Positions 12,011-24,299 of a stretch of DNA of 64,000 nucleotides are shown in pieces. The number at the start of each line of letters is the position of its first letter. Position 1 is the first letter of the stretch. The stretch is taken from positions 7,874,001 to 7,938,000 of the forward strand of contig OZ316897.1 in assembly GCA_973895155.1 (NCBI GenBank), in the 5' to 3' direction. The position numbers and the translations under genes were made by a program. Under the pieces are notes generated by a model. That model searched no databases. It saw nothing but the letters and a program-made list of their open reading frames with translations, and was not told the origin of the DNA. Source of the DNA: Marsupella aquatica. Taxonomy: Eukaryota > Marchantiophyta.

Positions 12011-12598
12011 TGAGCGACTTGAGGCCTGGAAAGGGAATGTTTAGGGTCCCGCATTGCTGCCTGTAACATTTTCAGGCCCATCCCAAAAGCTGCCTTTGCA
12101 CCAGTACTGTGAACCTGACCCACCAACTTGCCCTAACTTGAAGTTCAAACCTACTAGGTCGTGTTGGAACCACACATTTCCTGCCAGACCTTGCGCAAGC
12201 CCATCTTCCTTCGAGGAGCCGAGCAAGGCAAAGCACATTGAGCTCTCTTTTTCATGAAAACTTGAAAATCTTAGATTTGTTTGGCACACATCTTTGATTC
12301 TTCTGTCATGGAGTCATGGATTCAACTGAAACATGGAGGTCTCTATCATCAACAACCTGCAGGAGGGCATGTTTCAATCACATGTGTATTGATGTGCAAT
12401 GTGTGGCATCCTGTGGCCCGTTGATTCAGTTTGGCAGGCCAGGGAAATCAAATTTGGCGCCTGCCAAATTGCCCAAAAGTGGAGGTCAGGAAACTGCTTT
12501 TGGTGGTGCCCATAAATCTGTTTTGGGATCTGCTTCAGATTCACATTGTTTTGACTTGCGTAAGCAGTGAATTCTACTTCCCTCCAAAATTGCTTCCC

Positions 12599-12818
12599 TC
12601 CAAATTTGTATACACTATTAGAACTAGTGAGAAACAAACTGGACTCCCACCTGTGAAACATGTGCTTTGCCGCCTTCAAAATTGTGTACACTACAGTGAA
12701 AGAACAAAGTGGACTCCCACCTGTGAAAGGCACAACCGCTCCACAGCCTCCTAAGTTGTGTATGCTACAATGAAAAAACATAGTGAACGCCCAGCTTTGA
12801 AACACGCAAACAGACCAC
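12599..12818. repeat. Tandem repeat, three copies of about 73 bp
   Basis: Copies begin near 12599, 12671 and 12745. Landmarks are TTGTGTACACTA or variants, then GTGGACTCCCACCTGTGAAA in copies one and two (diverged in copy three). It ends just before the left terminus of Harbinger-1. Confidence 0.75.
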
Positions 12819-13599
12819 CGTCACAAGTGCCGGTTGCACCATTAGGGGGACTCAATATTGGCGTCGTGTTGGATTCCACGGTATTTGGTCACCGACCATT
12901 TTGAGGACAATGGTGGCAAGTCACAGACGGCAGGCACCACAGTGCATTAAAAATAAAACCTCCCGTGTGAGTCCGCTAACGAACCAAAACAAGAAATGGG
13001 GCCTTTCAAAATTAGGCTCCAAGGAGTCCTGCGCGGGGTCCCGCAGGGCTACATTCTCTACCCTCCAAGAAGACTTGGCTAAGCCCGCGTAATCAAAATT
13101 TGAAATTCAAAGGATTCACAATGAGGATTCCTCTCCGCACCCTAAACTCCACTTACAAAGCTCGCAGGAGTTCAAGCCAAGCGACTGCAATGGAGCTCAT
13201 CACCATTCACAACTTCATTTCCCGAGCAGATGTTGAGCGCAGTAGCACGGGTTTTTGTTAGAGGACACCGATGATTCTTCCTCTCCCATTGACATGCCTT
13301 CCAAAACTCATAGGTTGAATGCAAGAGCTCCAATGGGTGCTTTTGTTCCTCCACGCCCAACTGTCGTAGGTGCTGCTACACAAGGTATGGGGATGTCATA
13401 GGGTCAACAATCAATTCCGCTTTCCATGTGTAACACGCAAAATATAGGAGCAGGGCAGACTGGACAAGCTCCGGTCAATCATCTCCAGCCAGGACGTCGC
13501 CCTAGTTCAAGAATATTTGTTGATCGAGGCACAAAGCTCAAGCATGAAGATTACGCCAAAATTCTGGATTACATTGAGGCCAGGGACACTACTACATAT

Positions 13600-13960
13600 T
13601 TGCCGTTTTTGCGAAGGTCAATTACAAGGGGATAAACGCACCGCGAAGCGCCGTTCATCGCTCATCTTGCGATGCAAACCGCATCTCAAACTGCGACACT
13701 GACACTCTCGCAACCATTATTTGTGAAACCAACATCTTCGCAAATATTTGCGAAACCAAATATCTCGCAAAATGTTTCTGAACCTTTGAGCATTCTACTT
13801 AGTAGCGATGTTTACCGTTTTGCAAACAACTCGCGACGCCGATTGCATCGATAACGTTGCGATATTTCTGTTATCGAAAAGCGGCGTGCGATGCAAAATT
13901 AATTGCAATACAGCAAAACTAAGAGAATCGCTAGTTTGCGAGATGGTGTGGCTCGCAAAA
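13600..13960. repeat. Left subterminal TTTGCGA-type motif array of the CACTA element
   Basis: Short motifs such as TTTGCGAA, TTCGCAAA and GCGATG recur in both orientations through this arm. The same family fills the right arm, suggesting transposase or accessory-protein binding sites. Confidence 0.7.
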
Positions 13961-14099
13961 TCATGGCACCTCAGTGGTTCTCTTTAGAGAAGGCTTGAGT
14001 TTCGGAAAGTTGAGATGCGCGTTGCTTCGGAATGTAGCGATGGTTTTGGGATGGGATCTAGCGATGAGGTAGGGACCGTTAATGTAGCCATTAGGTTGA

Positions 14100-14580
14100 G
14101 ATGGGTGGGGGTTCGCAAAATGGTTCGGAAATTTGGTTTTGGGGTTTGTCAGATTTAGAAAGGGCATGGGACAAGGAATGGAGGAAGGAGGGTCAAGGAG
14201 AGAGGAGGAAGGAGGGTCAAGGAGAGACACTTTAGGAAGAAAAGGAGGAGGAAGGGTTGACTTAATGGGGGAAAGGAACAAAGGGAGGAGGGTGGTTTAG
14301 GGTGCACAAGGAAATGAGGGAGGAGGGAGCGTACCTACCTACAGTTTAGGGAGGGAAAAGGAAAGGAGGGAGGAGGGAGGGTGGAAGGTATAGGTTTAGG
14401 AGAGGGACAAGCCAAGGAGGGAGGAGCATAGGTTGAGGACAGTGAAAGGTGGAAAAAATTGAGGGCATGTATAGGTTTTAAAAAGGAAGGGGTTGAGACA
14501 AGGGGAGGAGGGAGGTGGGTACAAGTACTAGAGAGAAAGGCTGCTAGGGGGTGGGAGAAGGAAAGCTACGAGGAGGAATG
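14100..14580. repeat. Purine-rich tract in the left part of the CACTA element
   Basis: A stretch dominated by aggaggaaggagggtcaag and related G/A strings on the plus strand, between the left arm and the 3' end of the transposase gene. No coding sequence. Confidence 0.6.
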
Positions 14581-14813
14581 ACTACAAGCGACATGAGTTT
14601 TCTTTTCATAAAGTGTACCAAAAGGTGTGGGAGTGTACATAGGACTGTGGGGATGGAAGATGTAAAAAAGCCACATTTAAAATTGATATACTTACAAGAT
14701 TGATTTGGGCAAACATAAATTTATTAATAATTTAGAAACACGTATTTCTCCAACCAAGAAGAGAGATCCTCATATGTTCAAATCTAACTATATATCCACA
14801 TAACATATACCCC

Positions 14814-17800
14814 TCAAACTTGGTCCTCATCCTCTTCAGGTTGGGATACAACCAGAATATCTGGCTTTTCCCCAACAACTAAACGAGATCGTGGCACATA
14901 TGTGATGACAAGTGACCATTCCTCTGGGTTTGGGGGGTATGGAATATAGAAACATTGTTCCACATGACTTGGAAAAGTGAACGGCTCTGATGTTTGCCAA
15001 TGAGATGGCTGGAAACTAGTGGCAGATGTCTTTAGCCGTGAAAATCCACACTCATCTTGAAGCATGGTGGGATTGTTACCTGCAAGGTTCACTTTGAACC
15101 ACTTGCACTTGAAGACATACTCTTCAAACTTTGATTGTGCATCATAAGAGATCACTAGGATCTCCTCTATCTTTCCATAATGTGGCACAACATCTCGAAT
15201 AATATTTGTGTCATGGCGATTGCTGCGGGAATCTTGAGAGAATTGTCCTTGAACTCCACAATCAAAGGTACGACCCCTCTTCTCATCAAGGGAAGAAATC
15301 CTAAAATCCACCAAACCATAAGGACATGTTACAAAAATAGGCATAAACATATAACAATTAATACCACATGCCAAAAAATTGTCTCTTCAATATATGTGGG
15401 TGTATTACACATAAATTAAAATCACCATAGATGAAAGGTTACTAAGGTACTTAGAAATAACTTGAAATGTCTCCCTTGTGTCCACATTGCCATCCTTGTT
15501 GTAACCATTCTCAAGGGACCATGAACAATGGTACGAACATCATCTGTGATAGCTGGAAAATGTAATACATTCTCTCCCCTCGCTACCATGTCATCCACCT
15601 CAACCAACTTCTCCTTCATGTAGTCATGGTACTTTGGAAAGATCCTTGGTCTTCTACTGGTACTTTTGGCATCCTCATAGAAATCCCTCCATTCTTCCAT
15701 GATAGTGCTGTTACTCAACATGAATATGGTTAGTTGTTTCAACTCCACTAGTGTCAACATGCGGGTTTTGATAGCGCCTGTTAAACGATCCTCCTCATCT
15801 TCCCTCTCCTCTACCCAAGTACGGGGAGAGATACGATCAATTGTGGCCAATATGTTACTGCAATAGAACATATTCTCTGCTGCCAAGTATCCTGTAGCCA
15901 TGCTTCCCTCAACCCGTGCCCGGTTACGTACATAACCCTTTAATACTGCCATGTACCGTTCCAACCAATACATCCACCGACAATGCACATGACCAGCAAT
16001 GGCCACCTCATGAACAAGATGAACAAGTAAATGCACTTGGCAATCAAAAAAGGAAGGAGGAAGGGCCTTTTCTAACTTGCATACCACCTCTGCTGCCAGT
16101 ACCTCCATTCCCGGGATCTTTTCACAGTATATCTCCTTAGAACATACCCATCTCAATAGTTTTCCCAATGACCAAATGACATCTTGCACTTCTGAACTTG
16201 CCAAACCTATTATGGCCACGGGCAATATATGCTGCAATAACCAATGATAGTCATGCGTCTTGACATACATTGGCCACTTATGATTGTCCTCCATCCCAAA
16301 GGCCTTCCGGAGATTGGCACCATAACCAGTAGGAAACCGCATGCCTCCTATGCGATTCCTAAACTCCCTTCTCTGGCCAATAGGAAGCACCCATGGGGCT
16401 GAAGGTCGATGTTCTATCCCTGTGATAGGATCAATTGTGACCCATACATCTGGATGCATCTCAAGATCCTCACAAGCCTCCCTGAAGTTAGTGTCCTTTT
16501 CTCATAGAAAGCCTTTATCAAAGCCTTTCCCACATTTCCCTCAATGTGCATGGGGTCTAATAGATGGCGGATCTTCAACTCTCCCCAATAAGGCAAAGTG
16601 GTTAATATACTCCATCTAGTCAACCCGCTACCCTCAAATTGCATGGGATCCTCCGGGTTTGTCACTCTATCAGCCAAGTCTTTCCAATGTGCAAAAGTTG
16701 TTGGCTCTGGTATATCACGTTCATCACCAAAGGGCATATCGATGGAGGAAAATAGTAGTGGGTCAAACCTCATTTGATGGCCCATTGGCAGAAACTTTGT
16801 ATGCCCAAGATAAACAATCTTGTGAAGGTGTGATGAGTACTTGGCTATATCACCAAGACTTGGGCCACAAGTGGAGCAAGCCTTGTAGCCTTGGGTTTGC
16901 AACCCACTCACAAAGCCAAATCCTGGTCATATAGACACACATAATGTAGAATTAGCACATGGAAATGACGGGATAACATGCATTATCATATCATGCTGGA
17001 TGTAAACAAAAAAAGTGACTGTTGTAGTTTCATAGTTCTTACCTGGGTAGTCGTGCATGGTCCACATACAAACCCCTTTTAGTTTAAAAACCCGTGGGGT
17101 ACCCCCTGTAGTCTTTCGACCGTCATATGCCCATATTCCGTCCCATAATTTTTGGAGTTCCTCAACCACTAATGCCAAATAGGTGTCCATGTTCTTCACC
17201 TTCTTTGGCCCTGGGATAATCAAAGATAGCAATAAAAAACCCTTTTTCATGGACAACCATGGTGGAAGGTTGTAATTCATGAGAACCACCGGCCAAACTG
17301 ATGTAGATCTCCCCTTCCCTCCAAGTGAATGAGGGCTAACCCCATCTGATGCCAACCCAAGTCGCACATGCCGAGGGTCACGCTCAAAATCTGGCCATGT
17401 TGTTGTCATCATGCATTGTGCACTCTGTGATGGAACGCCATCCCTGATTGGCCTTATCAAGTCTGCTGTGGGAAAATTACCTATTCACTCCCTTCGGATC
17501 TACATTACCTATCAGATTTTGTGGAACATTTGGTTGGCTAGGAATGCTCAGACCTTTGACCGGACAAGACATAGGATTTTTGATCAGATGCTGATTATTT
17601 TGGAGACCCTAGACCACCTGACTGTTGTCGTTGTGGTTGCTTCCGTGCTTTCTCCTTCATCTTTGAGCTGAAAGCACCGGCGTCTATATATTGAGTGCCA
17701 AAGAACTGCTGGAGATCGAGCGAATTCACACTCTTAGACGTGGGTCGTGTCGAATTGCTTCCTCCATTGATGGCGGCCTTCTGTGAGATTGATTTATACT

Positions 17801-19105
17801 GTGTGGCTATCTGGGAGTTTTGTCTTCTCATTTGACACCGTTACTCTCGTGATTTCCTCATTCACAGTGCCACTGCCCCCGCACTGTGTTCAATCCCTGT
17901 AGTTTATAGCTGCACCACTCTTGGTGGCCCTTGCTCATGCCTTGGTTTTTTCCTTTTTCCCGTTACAGTATACACCCTCTTCCTACTGATTAGGTGGATT
18001 AATTCAGTACTAGACAATGCTTTGACACTTTATACTTTCACTATGTTGACCTACTGCGCCTTTTTAGTGCTTATTCCCTAGCTGTTACTTGTTGCATAGA
18101 CCACTAGAAGAACGACTTCGCAATCTTTGCCTGATCTGGTGACCCTGGTTGAGTAACTCTTTGTTATTGCCTCCTTTGGGCGTTGAGGTTTTATGATGCC
18201 ATTTGGCCTGCTGGTTCCCCCATCCGTGGGGTTCACGCGAAATAAATGTAAAATCAAAAAAAATCAAAAAAATCTGGCCATGTTGACTCCACATGTTTAT
18301 GAGTAGGAGAGTCAACTGGTAATCACATCACACCGGGCTCCGAACGATGCTTCTTGTGCCATACCATCAACTCGGCCAAGTCAGAACATCTATACATGTG
18401 CAACAAGCGAGGAATAATGGGGAACCAACAAACTGCTTTTCTTGGCACCTTCCCGGTTAGCATGTTTGGGTCATACCATGGCTCATGACATACTGTGCAT
18501 TCTATCATATGGGCTTTGTCCCCATGAAATAATATGCAAACATTCACATAGGCATGAATGATATGGTAATCCATGCCAATGGATGAGAGAATCTTCTTTG
18601 CATCCTTCCAAGTTCCAGGCAACACATTCTCCAAGGGTAACATCAAGTCATGACAATATTCAAATATGTCTGATAACATAGAATTGCTTGCCTTATGTTT
18701 GGCCTAAATGTTCAACAACCCCAATATGGCTGACAAACGACTCAACCGAGCACCCTCAAAGATAGGTGTCCGGGCATGTTCCTCAACCTCCTTCCATTGT
18801 TGTTGTCCCTCTGGAGTATGTTGTGGTCGTGGGTCATTTTGGGGGGCAGCTCCTTCAACACTAATGTCAATGACACCATCTTCAACATCAGCACCAAACC
18901 AATCAACCATGAAGTCATCCATGGCTCTGTCCTGGTCATGCATGACCTGGTCATCAGTCTGAGGTGTTGCTTCCTCATCACCATGATCACTTACATCATT
19001 ACTTGATGAGGAATCATCCTCTGATGGTTCTCCCTCTTCTGGCATGCCCATCTCCCGATATGCTGCTCTCAACCTTCGTGGTAACATTTGTTGAGATGGT
19101 TGCAC
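14814..19105 (-). pseudogene. CACTA transposase (tnp2 family with DUF4218/DUF4216 regions), broken
   Basis: Reading on the minus strand, the N-terminal part (19105-18704) is acidic and ends ARLSRLSAILGLLNI, followed by an in-frame TAG just below 18706. The same frame then continues as ASNSMLSDIFEYCHDLMLP into a tnp2-like segment (18679-18323) with the IHAYVNVC motif. A LINE interrupts the gene at 17403-18285. Beyond it come HVRLGLASDG, NLPPWLSMKK and DYPG, a likely genuine intron (from about 17041 to 16925), then GYKACSTCGP and MGHQMRF. Near 16500 a one-base frameshift moves YEKR into the frame of REACEDLEMHPDVW. A DUF4218-like part follows (PPSFFDCQVHLLVHLVHE, CRWMYWLERYMAVLKGYVRN), then a DUF4216-like region to 14814 (EEYVFKCKWFKV). 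Family is certain. Function would require repair of at least three lesions. Confidence 0.9.
17403..18285 (+). mobile_element. 5'-truncated LINE (L1-like) inserted in the CACTA transposase
   Basis: The 17-bp sequence aaaatctggccatgttg occurs at 17386-17402 and again at 18269-18285, immediately after an A-rich tail at 18245-18268. This is an L1-type target-site duplication. The insert's plus strand encodes the end of a LINE ORF2 zf-RVT region (17411-17671, containing ILWNIWLARNAQTFDRTRHR), followed by about 570 bp of 3' untranslated sequence. Excising it joins HVES to TWPDFERDPRHVRLGLASDG, restoring the tnp2 reading line, which confirms both boundaries. Confidence 0.93.
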
Positions 19106-19509
19106 ATTCTACGCACGACACAACCAAAAAACCTCTTGATGTATATTTCACCAGGTACAACAAAAACAGACTTCAGACCATTCATTCAAGACAAATTAAC
19201 AATCAGTTTTAAGGATTGATTGCATGCATTCACATTAAGAACTTAAGTGAAGGGCCACACCAAAATTATACTACTCCAAAATGAGGCCAAAGGACATGTA
19301 TATAATGATAAGTGTGAAGTACACACAAGGTACAAGAGGATGTATGACATGGCTCCCTAATCCCACTCATAGTGTGTGAATAACTCATCTCCAGCTCTAA
19401 TAGTCCTAGCGGCAAGAACTAAGCAATGGTCCTTATGATATGTCGTTCCATATGGTGCCGGCATTGGGCCATCAGTAAAAACCCACTCACAATTGGCGCT
19501 ACGCTTGGG

Positions 19510-20181
19510 TCAAGTCCCCACAGTACTATTTATAAAGCCAGCAATATTCCCATTACGTACGGGATCACCGTCTATCACCCGCTGCTCACTATACCTTCTA
19601 GTGCTACCATGAAAAGTATCCATCTCTAGGGCATATGTTTTCCACTCAGGATGTTGTGCAAGGATCATGTTCCAGTGTCTTCTCTTGTAGATGGGTCCAC
19701 CGTATGGGAACAAAGTAGGACCCTCTCTACCATGAGCACTTGACCCACTCCCATCATCCATGATGATATCCTCACAAGCAAATACTCCATATTCGTGTCT
19801 CTCTCCAAGTGTGGAAGCTTTCACAATCCAACGTCTACCCCAAACCACAATCTCCTCATCATAACTGGGAAAATAAGGCAAGCCAAGAGTCATAGGATCC
19901 CAATCTTTGATGATAGAGGCACACTTGCCAGTGAATGAACAAATGCCCCACCTACCCTCAACTAGTGTTCTTGATGGGTCATTGGGTGCTCGTGGTCTCC
20001 TCTTGGACTGTGGCCTGGACCAGGGTCTTCGTGTCTCAGTGGGCACATGAGACTGTTCCTCTTCAGTCCCATGATTGGTACTGATCCCTACACCCAAGGC
20101 TTGTGAAAGTGCATTGCCTATAGCATCTAAAACTCCTTGTGATGGGACATAGGGTGGCACTGGTGTCACCAGTCTACGCAT
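19510..20181 (-). CDS. Unrecognised CACTA-internal open frame, 223 codons
   Basis: A minus-strand frame from 20181 to a stop at 19510, between the zinc-finger-like exon (20546-20238) and the acidic exon (19105) of the transposase. It contains a basic patch (RPQSKRRPRAPN), an aromatic segment (YFPSYDEEIVVWGRRWIVK) and the stretch EYGVFACEDIIMDDG. I do not recognise a domain. It may be a middle exon block of the transposase pre-mRNA or a separate protein of this CACTA lineage. Uninterrupted length and position argue that it was coding. Confidence 0.45.
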   Translation of the reverse strand: MRRLVTPVPPYVPSQGVLDAIGNALSQALGVGISTNHGTEEEQSHVPTETRRPWSRPQSKRRPRAPNDPSRTLVEGRWGICSFTGKCASIIKDWDPMTLGLPYFPSYDEEIVVWGRRWIVKASTLGERHEYGVFACEDIIMDDGSGSSAHGREGPTLFPYGGPIYKRRHWNMILAQHPEWKTYALEMDTFHGSTRRYSEQRVIDGDPVRNGNIAGFINSTVGT

Positions 20182-20237
20182 ACTAGATCCCTATTCCATG
20201 CAAAAACCCACAAAAAACCATATGTGTAAACATTGAT

Positions 20238-20546
20238 TCACTTATGAAAATATGAGGGAAAAAAGGCAAACAATTGAAATCCACGTACCATATGGGATGA
20301 AGAAGCCCCCGGAGTAAGACCCCTGTGACGTCCATATCTCTCAATATGTTGAGCACACACATAAGATTTTTGAGAAACTTGGCCCACACATCTGGTGCAC
20401 TCACAAAGTCTCCGGGGAGGACCACGAGGACTGGTAACCTCAGGTTGAGGAGGAGGGGGTACATCATCGGAGGAGGAGTACTCACTACTGGATAGTTCAG
20501 AGGAGGATGACATATCCAATGCCACATTACATTGCATGTAGGGCAT
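20238..20546 (-). CDS. Probable first exon of the CACTA transposase (Cys-rich N-terminus)
   Basis: The minus-strand frame begins with a Ser-rich acidic stretch (SSSSELSSSEYSSSDD), then a proline patch, then CECTRCVGQ followed by H and YG. The spacing resembles the CxCxxC...H finger at the N-terminus of plant CACTA transposases. A splice donor is expected after SSSHM; the reading past that point is probably intronic. Confidence 0.45.
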   Translation of the reverse strand: MPYMQCNVALDMSSSSELSSSEYSSSDDVPPPPQPEVTSPRGPPRRLCECTRCVGQVSQKSYVCAQHIERYGRHRGLTPGASSSHMVRGFQLFAFFPSYFHK

Positions 20547-21119
20547 GATTAGAATCCCTCTCGGCCAAAAAATATCCTAAAACTAAACTACAAAAACCCT
20601 TTTTTGTTTAGCATTAAACCCAAAGGAGAGTGTCATGCACAAAAATATCACATTGTCACCCTTGGGAAAATTGTAATGGTCTAAGCCCTGAATTAGGTTG
20701 GTGAATTACCTGAATGAGACCCGGGCTCAACAGTGCCTATAGGTCGTGTGGCTCAATGAACATGAGCCAAATCTAGAAGTAGGAGGAAAATACTGGAAAC
20801 AAAATGTAAGTTTTGGATAGTCATTAGCATCTCTCAAGTTGTGGAACCCCAAACATAAGTTACACATATATATATTCTTGCAAAACAAAAAATGGCAAGG
20901 TTTATGAAAAATCTCCACTAACAACACTACATACATGTTATACCTTTTAGATGCCTGGGTTCCCACAATGCATATGCATTAGACAAAAGTTGAGGAAGTA
21001 GTGATGTCCTTGGGCTGTATCATGATTACATGGGTTTTCCCCTCAATTGTTAGCATAAAAACCTCTTAGAACTTGCCCTCATAAGTTACCATAAAATTAA
21101 CCCAAGTGTTCATGAAAAT

Positions 21120-21560
21120 AGAACCTCTCTTTCCCTCCTAAGTTGGCCTAAACCCCAAAAGCCAAAACATAAACACCTCCTCTTACTCCAATACATATAA
21201 GCCAAACATTCATAAAATGAAATCCCCCTTGCCAAACCCAAAACATAAAACACCTCATATTACCCTCCAATCTAAGCCCAACATACCTTCATAAAATAAA
21301 CCCTCCCCCAACCAAACCAAACGTCAAACATAAAATCCCTCCATTTACCCTCCAATACACATAACCCCAACCTTCATAAAATAAAAACCCTCCCAACCAG
21401 GCAAAACCCAAAAGCCAAAATATAAATCCCCGTCTCTTACCTTCCAATATAACCCCCAACCTTCTGAAATAACACTCCCCCCCAACCAGGCCAAACCCAA
21501 AAGCCGTAACATAAGACCCCTCCTCTTACCCTCCAATGTCAGCACTTTTAAACCCCCCAA
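21120..21560. repeat. Tandem repeat (about 95 bp) between the divergent CACTA genes
   Basis: About five diverged units contain CCTCCTCTTAC or variants, AACCCCAACCTTCATAAAAT and AAACCCAAAAGCC. The tract is pyrimidine- and A-rich. It lies between the minus-strand transposase and the plus-strand accessory gene, in the presumed shared promoter. Confidence 0.7.
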
Positions 21561-21877
21561 CCCTTATATGATCACATGCAATGAATTACTTGTACCAAAT
21601 TTAATGTTTATGACCCCTCTTAGTATCCCTGCTCACAGAAAATACACATGCGAGATGGGGGTTTTTGCAAACCCAATAGCGAACACGTTTGCGAAGTTGT
21701 ATTCTTCGCAAAGATAGCGTTTGCGAAGCTGGTCAAGAAGGTAGAACCATCACAAACTGCGATGCGAATGACTTCGCAAACCCTAACTCTACTGTCCTTA
21801 TCATTTGCCGAGCTCGGACGAGGCGGATCCATTTCTTTCGGGCCTTGGGAGAGAGCAGTGCAGGCGAGGGAGGAGCG

Positions 21878-24005
21878 ATGGCAAGCGGAGGGGGAACTGG
21901 AGGTGATGGAGGAGCTTCTGGCAGCAGCGGAGGCAACCACTTAGAGGAGGAGGATCGACTTCAAAAGATCATGGATGATCATTTCTCAGTTGCGCAGTTG
22001 AGTAAGATTGATTTCACCTCTCCAGCAGGGCTTGCATCATTGAGTGCATTATTGGGTCAGGCCTTGCAATCTGGTCTCAGTGCAGGGAAAGCAGCAAGAG
22101 AGGAGGAAGAAAGGAGGACAGCCGAGCAGAAGGCCGCTGAGAAGAAGCGAAAGAGGGATGAGAGAGCTCAGGCTGGAGTACTCTCCCCTCAAGCCTTGGA
22201 AAAGAAGAGGAGGAAAGATGAGAGAGACTTGATGAGGAAACAGAGGGAGGAGCAGAGAAAGAAGGAGGAGGCAAGGAGGAAGCTGCCTCTGATTACATTA
22301 GAGGATGAGGGAATTCCCACAGAGCTTGCTTACAATGGGGCCAAGAGCACAATCAGACACATTGTGTCCACAAATTTTTCAAGAGGAGTCGAGTGGGGCA
22401 CTCTCTCCAAGGCAAAGCAGAAGCGAGTGATCAATCACGTGAAAGATGCATTCCAAAATGGAGGAGAGATGGATTCACAGTGGCTTGTTGATAAAATCTC
22501 AAATTCCATGTCACAAGCACGATACCATGACAGGATGAAGATCAGGGCTCACTTGAGAGATCTGGAGGAGTACAGGAATTTGGGGAGGCCGCTGCAGTTC
22601 TCAGAAGATATCTGGCAGGCCTTCTACGCCACGGAGGTGAAGTTGAAAGCAGCCAGGGTCCTGAATGAATTTACAGAGAAGTTGACAAAGGCCCGGAAGG
22701 CAAAGGAGGCCGGGAAGTCTAACCGTGACCTGAAGATGATGGAGCAGAAGGTGGCCCAGCTGCAGCAGGTTGTAGCAGAGGTGGGAGATCCGCCCAACAA
22801 GTTCTTGAAGGCAGCTGAGAGAGTCTGAGAAAAGCCCAACATCACCCACAGGCTTGGTCAAGGTGGCCTCCCCGGCCTCAAAGCAGCATTTGTGAGTGCA
22901 CCGCCCTCTCCTCTCTTGACTTCTTACTCCTCCAATTTCTATTCCAACACACCTACAATGCCCCAACTCTTTTCTGCTATGGCACCAAGTACTTCCAATT
23001 GGAGTTGTTGTGTCAGATTAGGTCACGTACATTTTCTTCCCTTTCGACTTTTCGTCATAACAGAGTTTGCAAAGCAATTGCGATGCGCGTCGCTTCGCAA
23101 ACCTTGTTATTCACTTTTTTGGAAATAATTTTGCGATGCCCTTGCAAAGCCATGCGCATCTCAATTACTTTCGCAACCTAGTTTTCCCTTACATTTGCGA
23201 AGCTGGAGACTTCGCAAAATTCAAAAATTTGAATTTTTGAAAATTTCAAAATGTTCAAGTGTTGTTTGAGGGTCGTAAGCCCCCATGCCACCCTTGTAAA
23301 ACCACCCCCAACCTAAGCCCCAACCCCACCAGCACCTAATTAACCCCTCTAATTGTTTTAAGGCATTTTGGCTTGCCGTTATTGCTTGGTTTTGACCAAT
23401 TGTGCCGGTTTTTGTTTTGGTTAGTACAAGAGGTACAAGAGGAAGATCACAGCGCCTGAGATGGAGGTGGGCCAGAAACATGGGAAGGAGCATCTCTTTC
23501 GGCAAGTTGATCAATTATTGGTGAGCGTTAATTTTCAGGTTAATGTGTTGATTGCATTTATGAAAAATTCCCTCTTATGTCATTCACTTAATTGTAAGGT
23601 TCTATATGTCATTTGCTAATGTAACAGAGACCGGATGATGATGGTGACTCCCATACCGAGGGTGATAGTAGCGATGAGGATGAGGAGGGGACAGGGGAGG
23701 GGAGTACTGCTCCTGCTAGTCAAGTCAGGCCAACTAGCACTAGAGAGCAATCATTTGCATCAGCACACTCCATTGGTGCTGCGAGTGGTAGTGCGGTAGG
23801 GGATGGGGATGGTGATGGTGATGGGTATGGGTATGGGGATGGTGATGGGGATGGGGATGGTGGTGCTGATGGGGATGAGGATGAGGAGGGAGACCAAGAG
23901 GAGGAGGAGGCCCCGGTCCCCCCCCAAGAGCACTCAAGGGCAAGGAGAAGGCCAAGGGGAAGAAGTCAAGGAGGGGCAGGAACTCTCCTTTCTAGCTCTA
24001 TCTAG
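21878..24005 (+). pseudogene. CACTA accessory protein (TnpA-like role), three exons with a nonsense codon
   Basis: My model is 21878-22891, 23425-23520 and 23628-24005: 496 codons, all splice phases 0, GT-AG junctions. Exon 1 starts at an ATG with a Gly/Ser-rich leader. It then has a long charged helical region (EEERRTAEQKAAEKKRKR and later KKRRKDERDLMRKQREEQ), a folded-looking middle (TIRHIVSTNFSRGVEWG) and another coiled coil. A TGA at 22826-22828 (codon 317) interrupts the frame. The same frame continues as HRLGQGGLPGLKAAF up to a gtgagt donor, so the TGA is probably a mutation or the end of a shorter form. Exon 3 is acidic, with a Gly-Asp run, and ends in a basic RRRPRGR tail. A role as the CACTA DNA-binding accessory factor is inferred from position, charge and the TTTGCGA arrays nearby. 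Confidence 0.6.
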
Positions 24006-24299
24006 ATAGGTGCCTAGATTACCCTAGAGACTTAGGTAGTTCACATGTATAGGGGGATTAGCATGGACATGCAACTTTTAGCTAAGGGTTCTTACCCTTC
24101 CATTTTGTAACTTTTGTACATTTTGAGTAATGCCATTTTAATCGCGGCATTCCGGTCTACCTACATCCCTTTTCTCCCTCCTTCAACTGTATGAATTGTC
24201 TCCCTAAACCACTAAACCCTATTATACCCTAATACTTCAAAAATACCTTTTGCAAAACACTTGAGAACCAGATGTCATCTTAAATAGCCAAGACACAAC

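Noticed and set aside
23740-23955. Minus-strand His/Pro-rich frame
   Set aside because: It is the antisense of the Gly-Asp coding microsatellite of the CACTA accessory gene.
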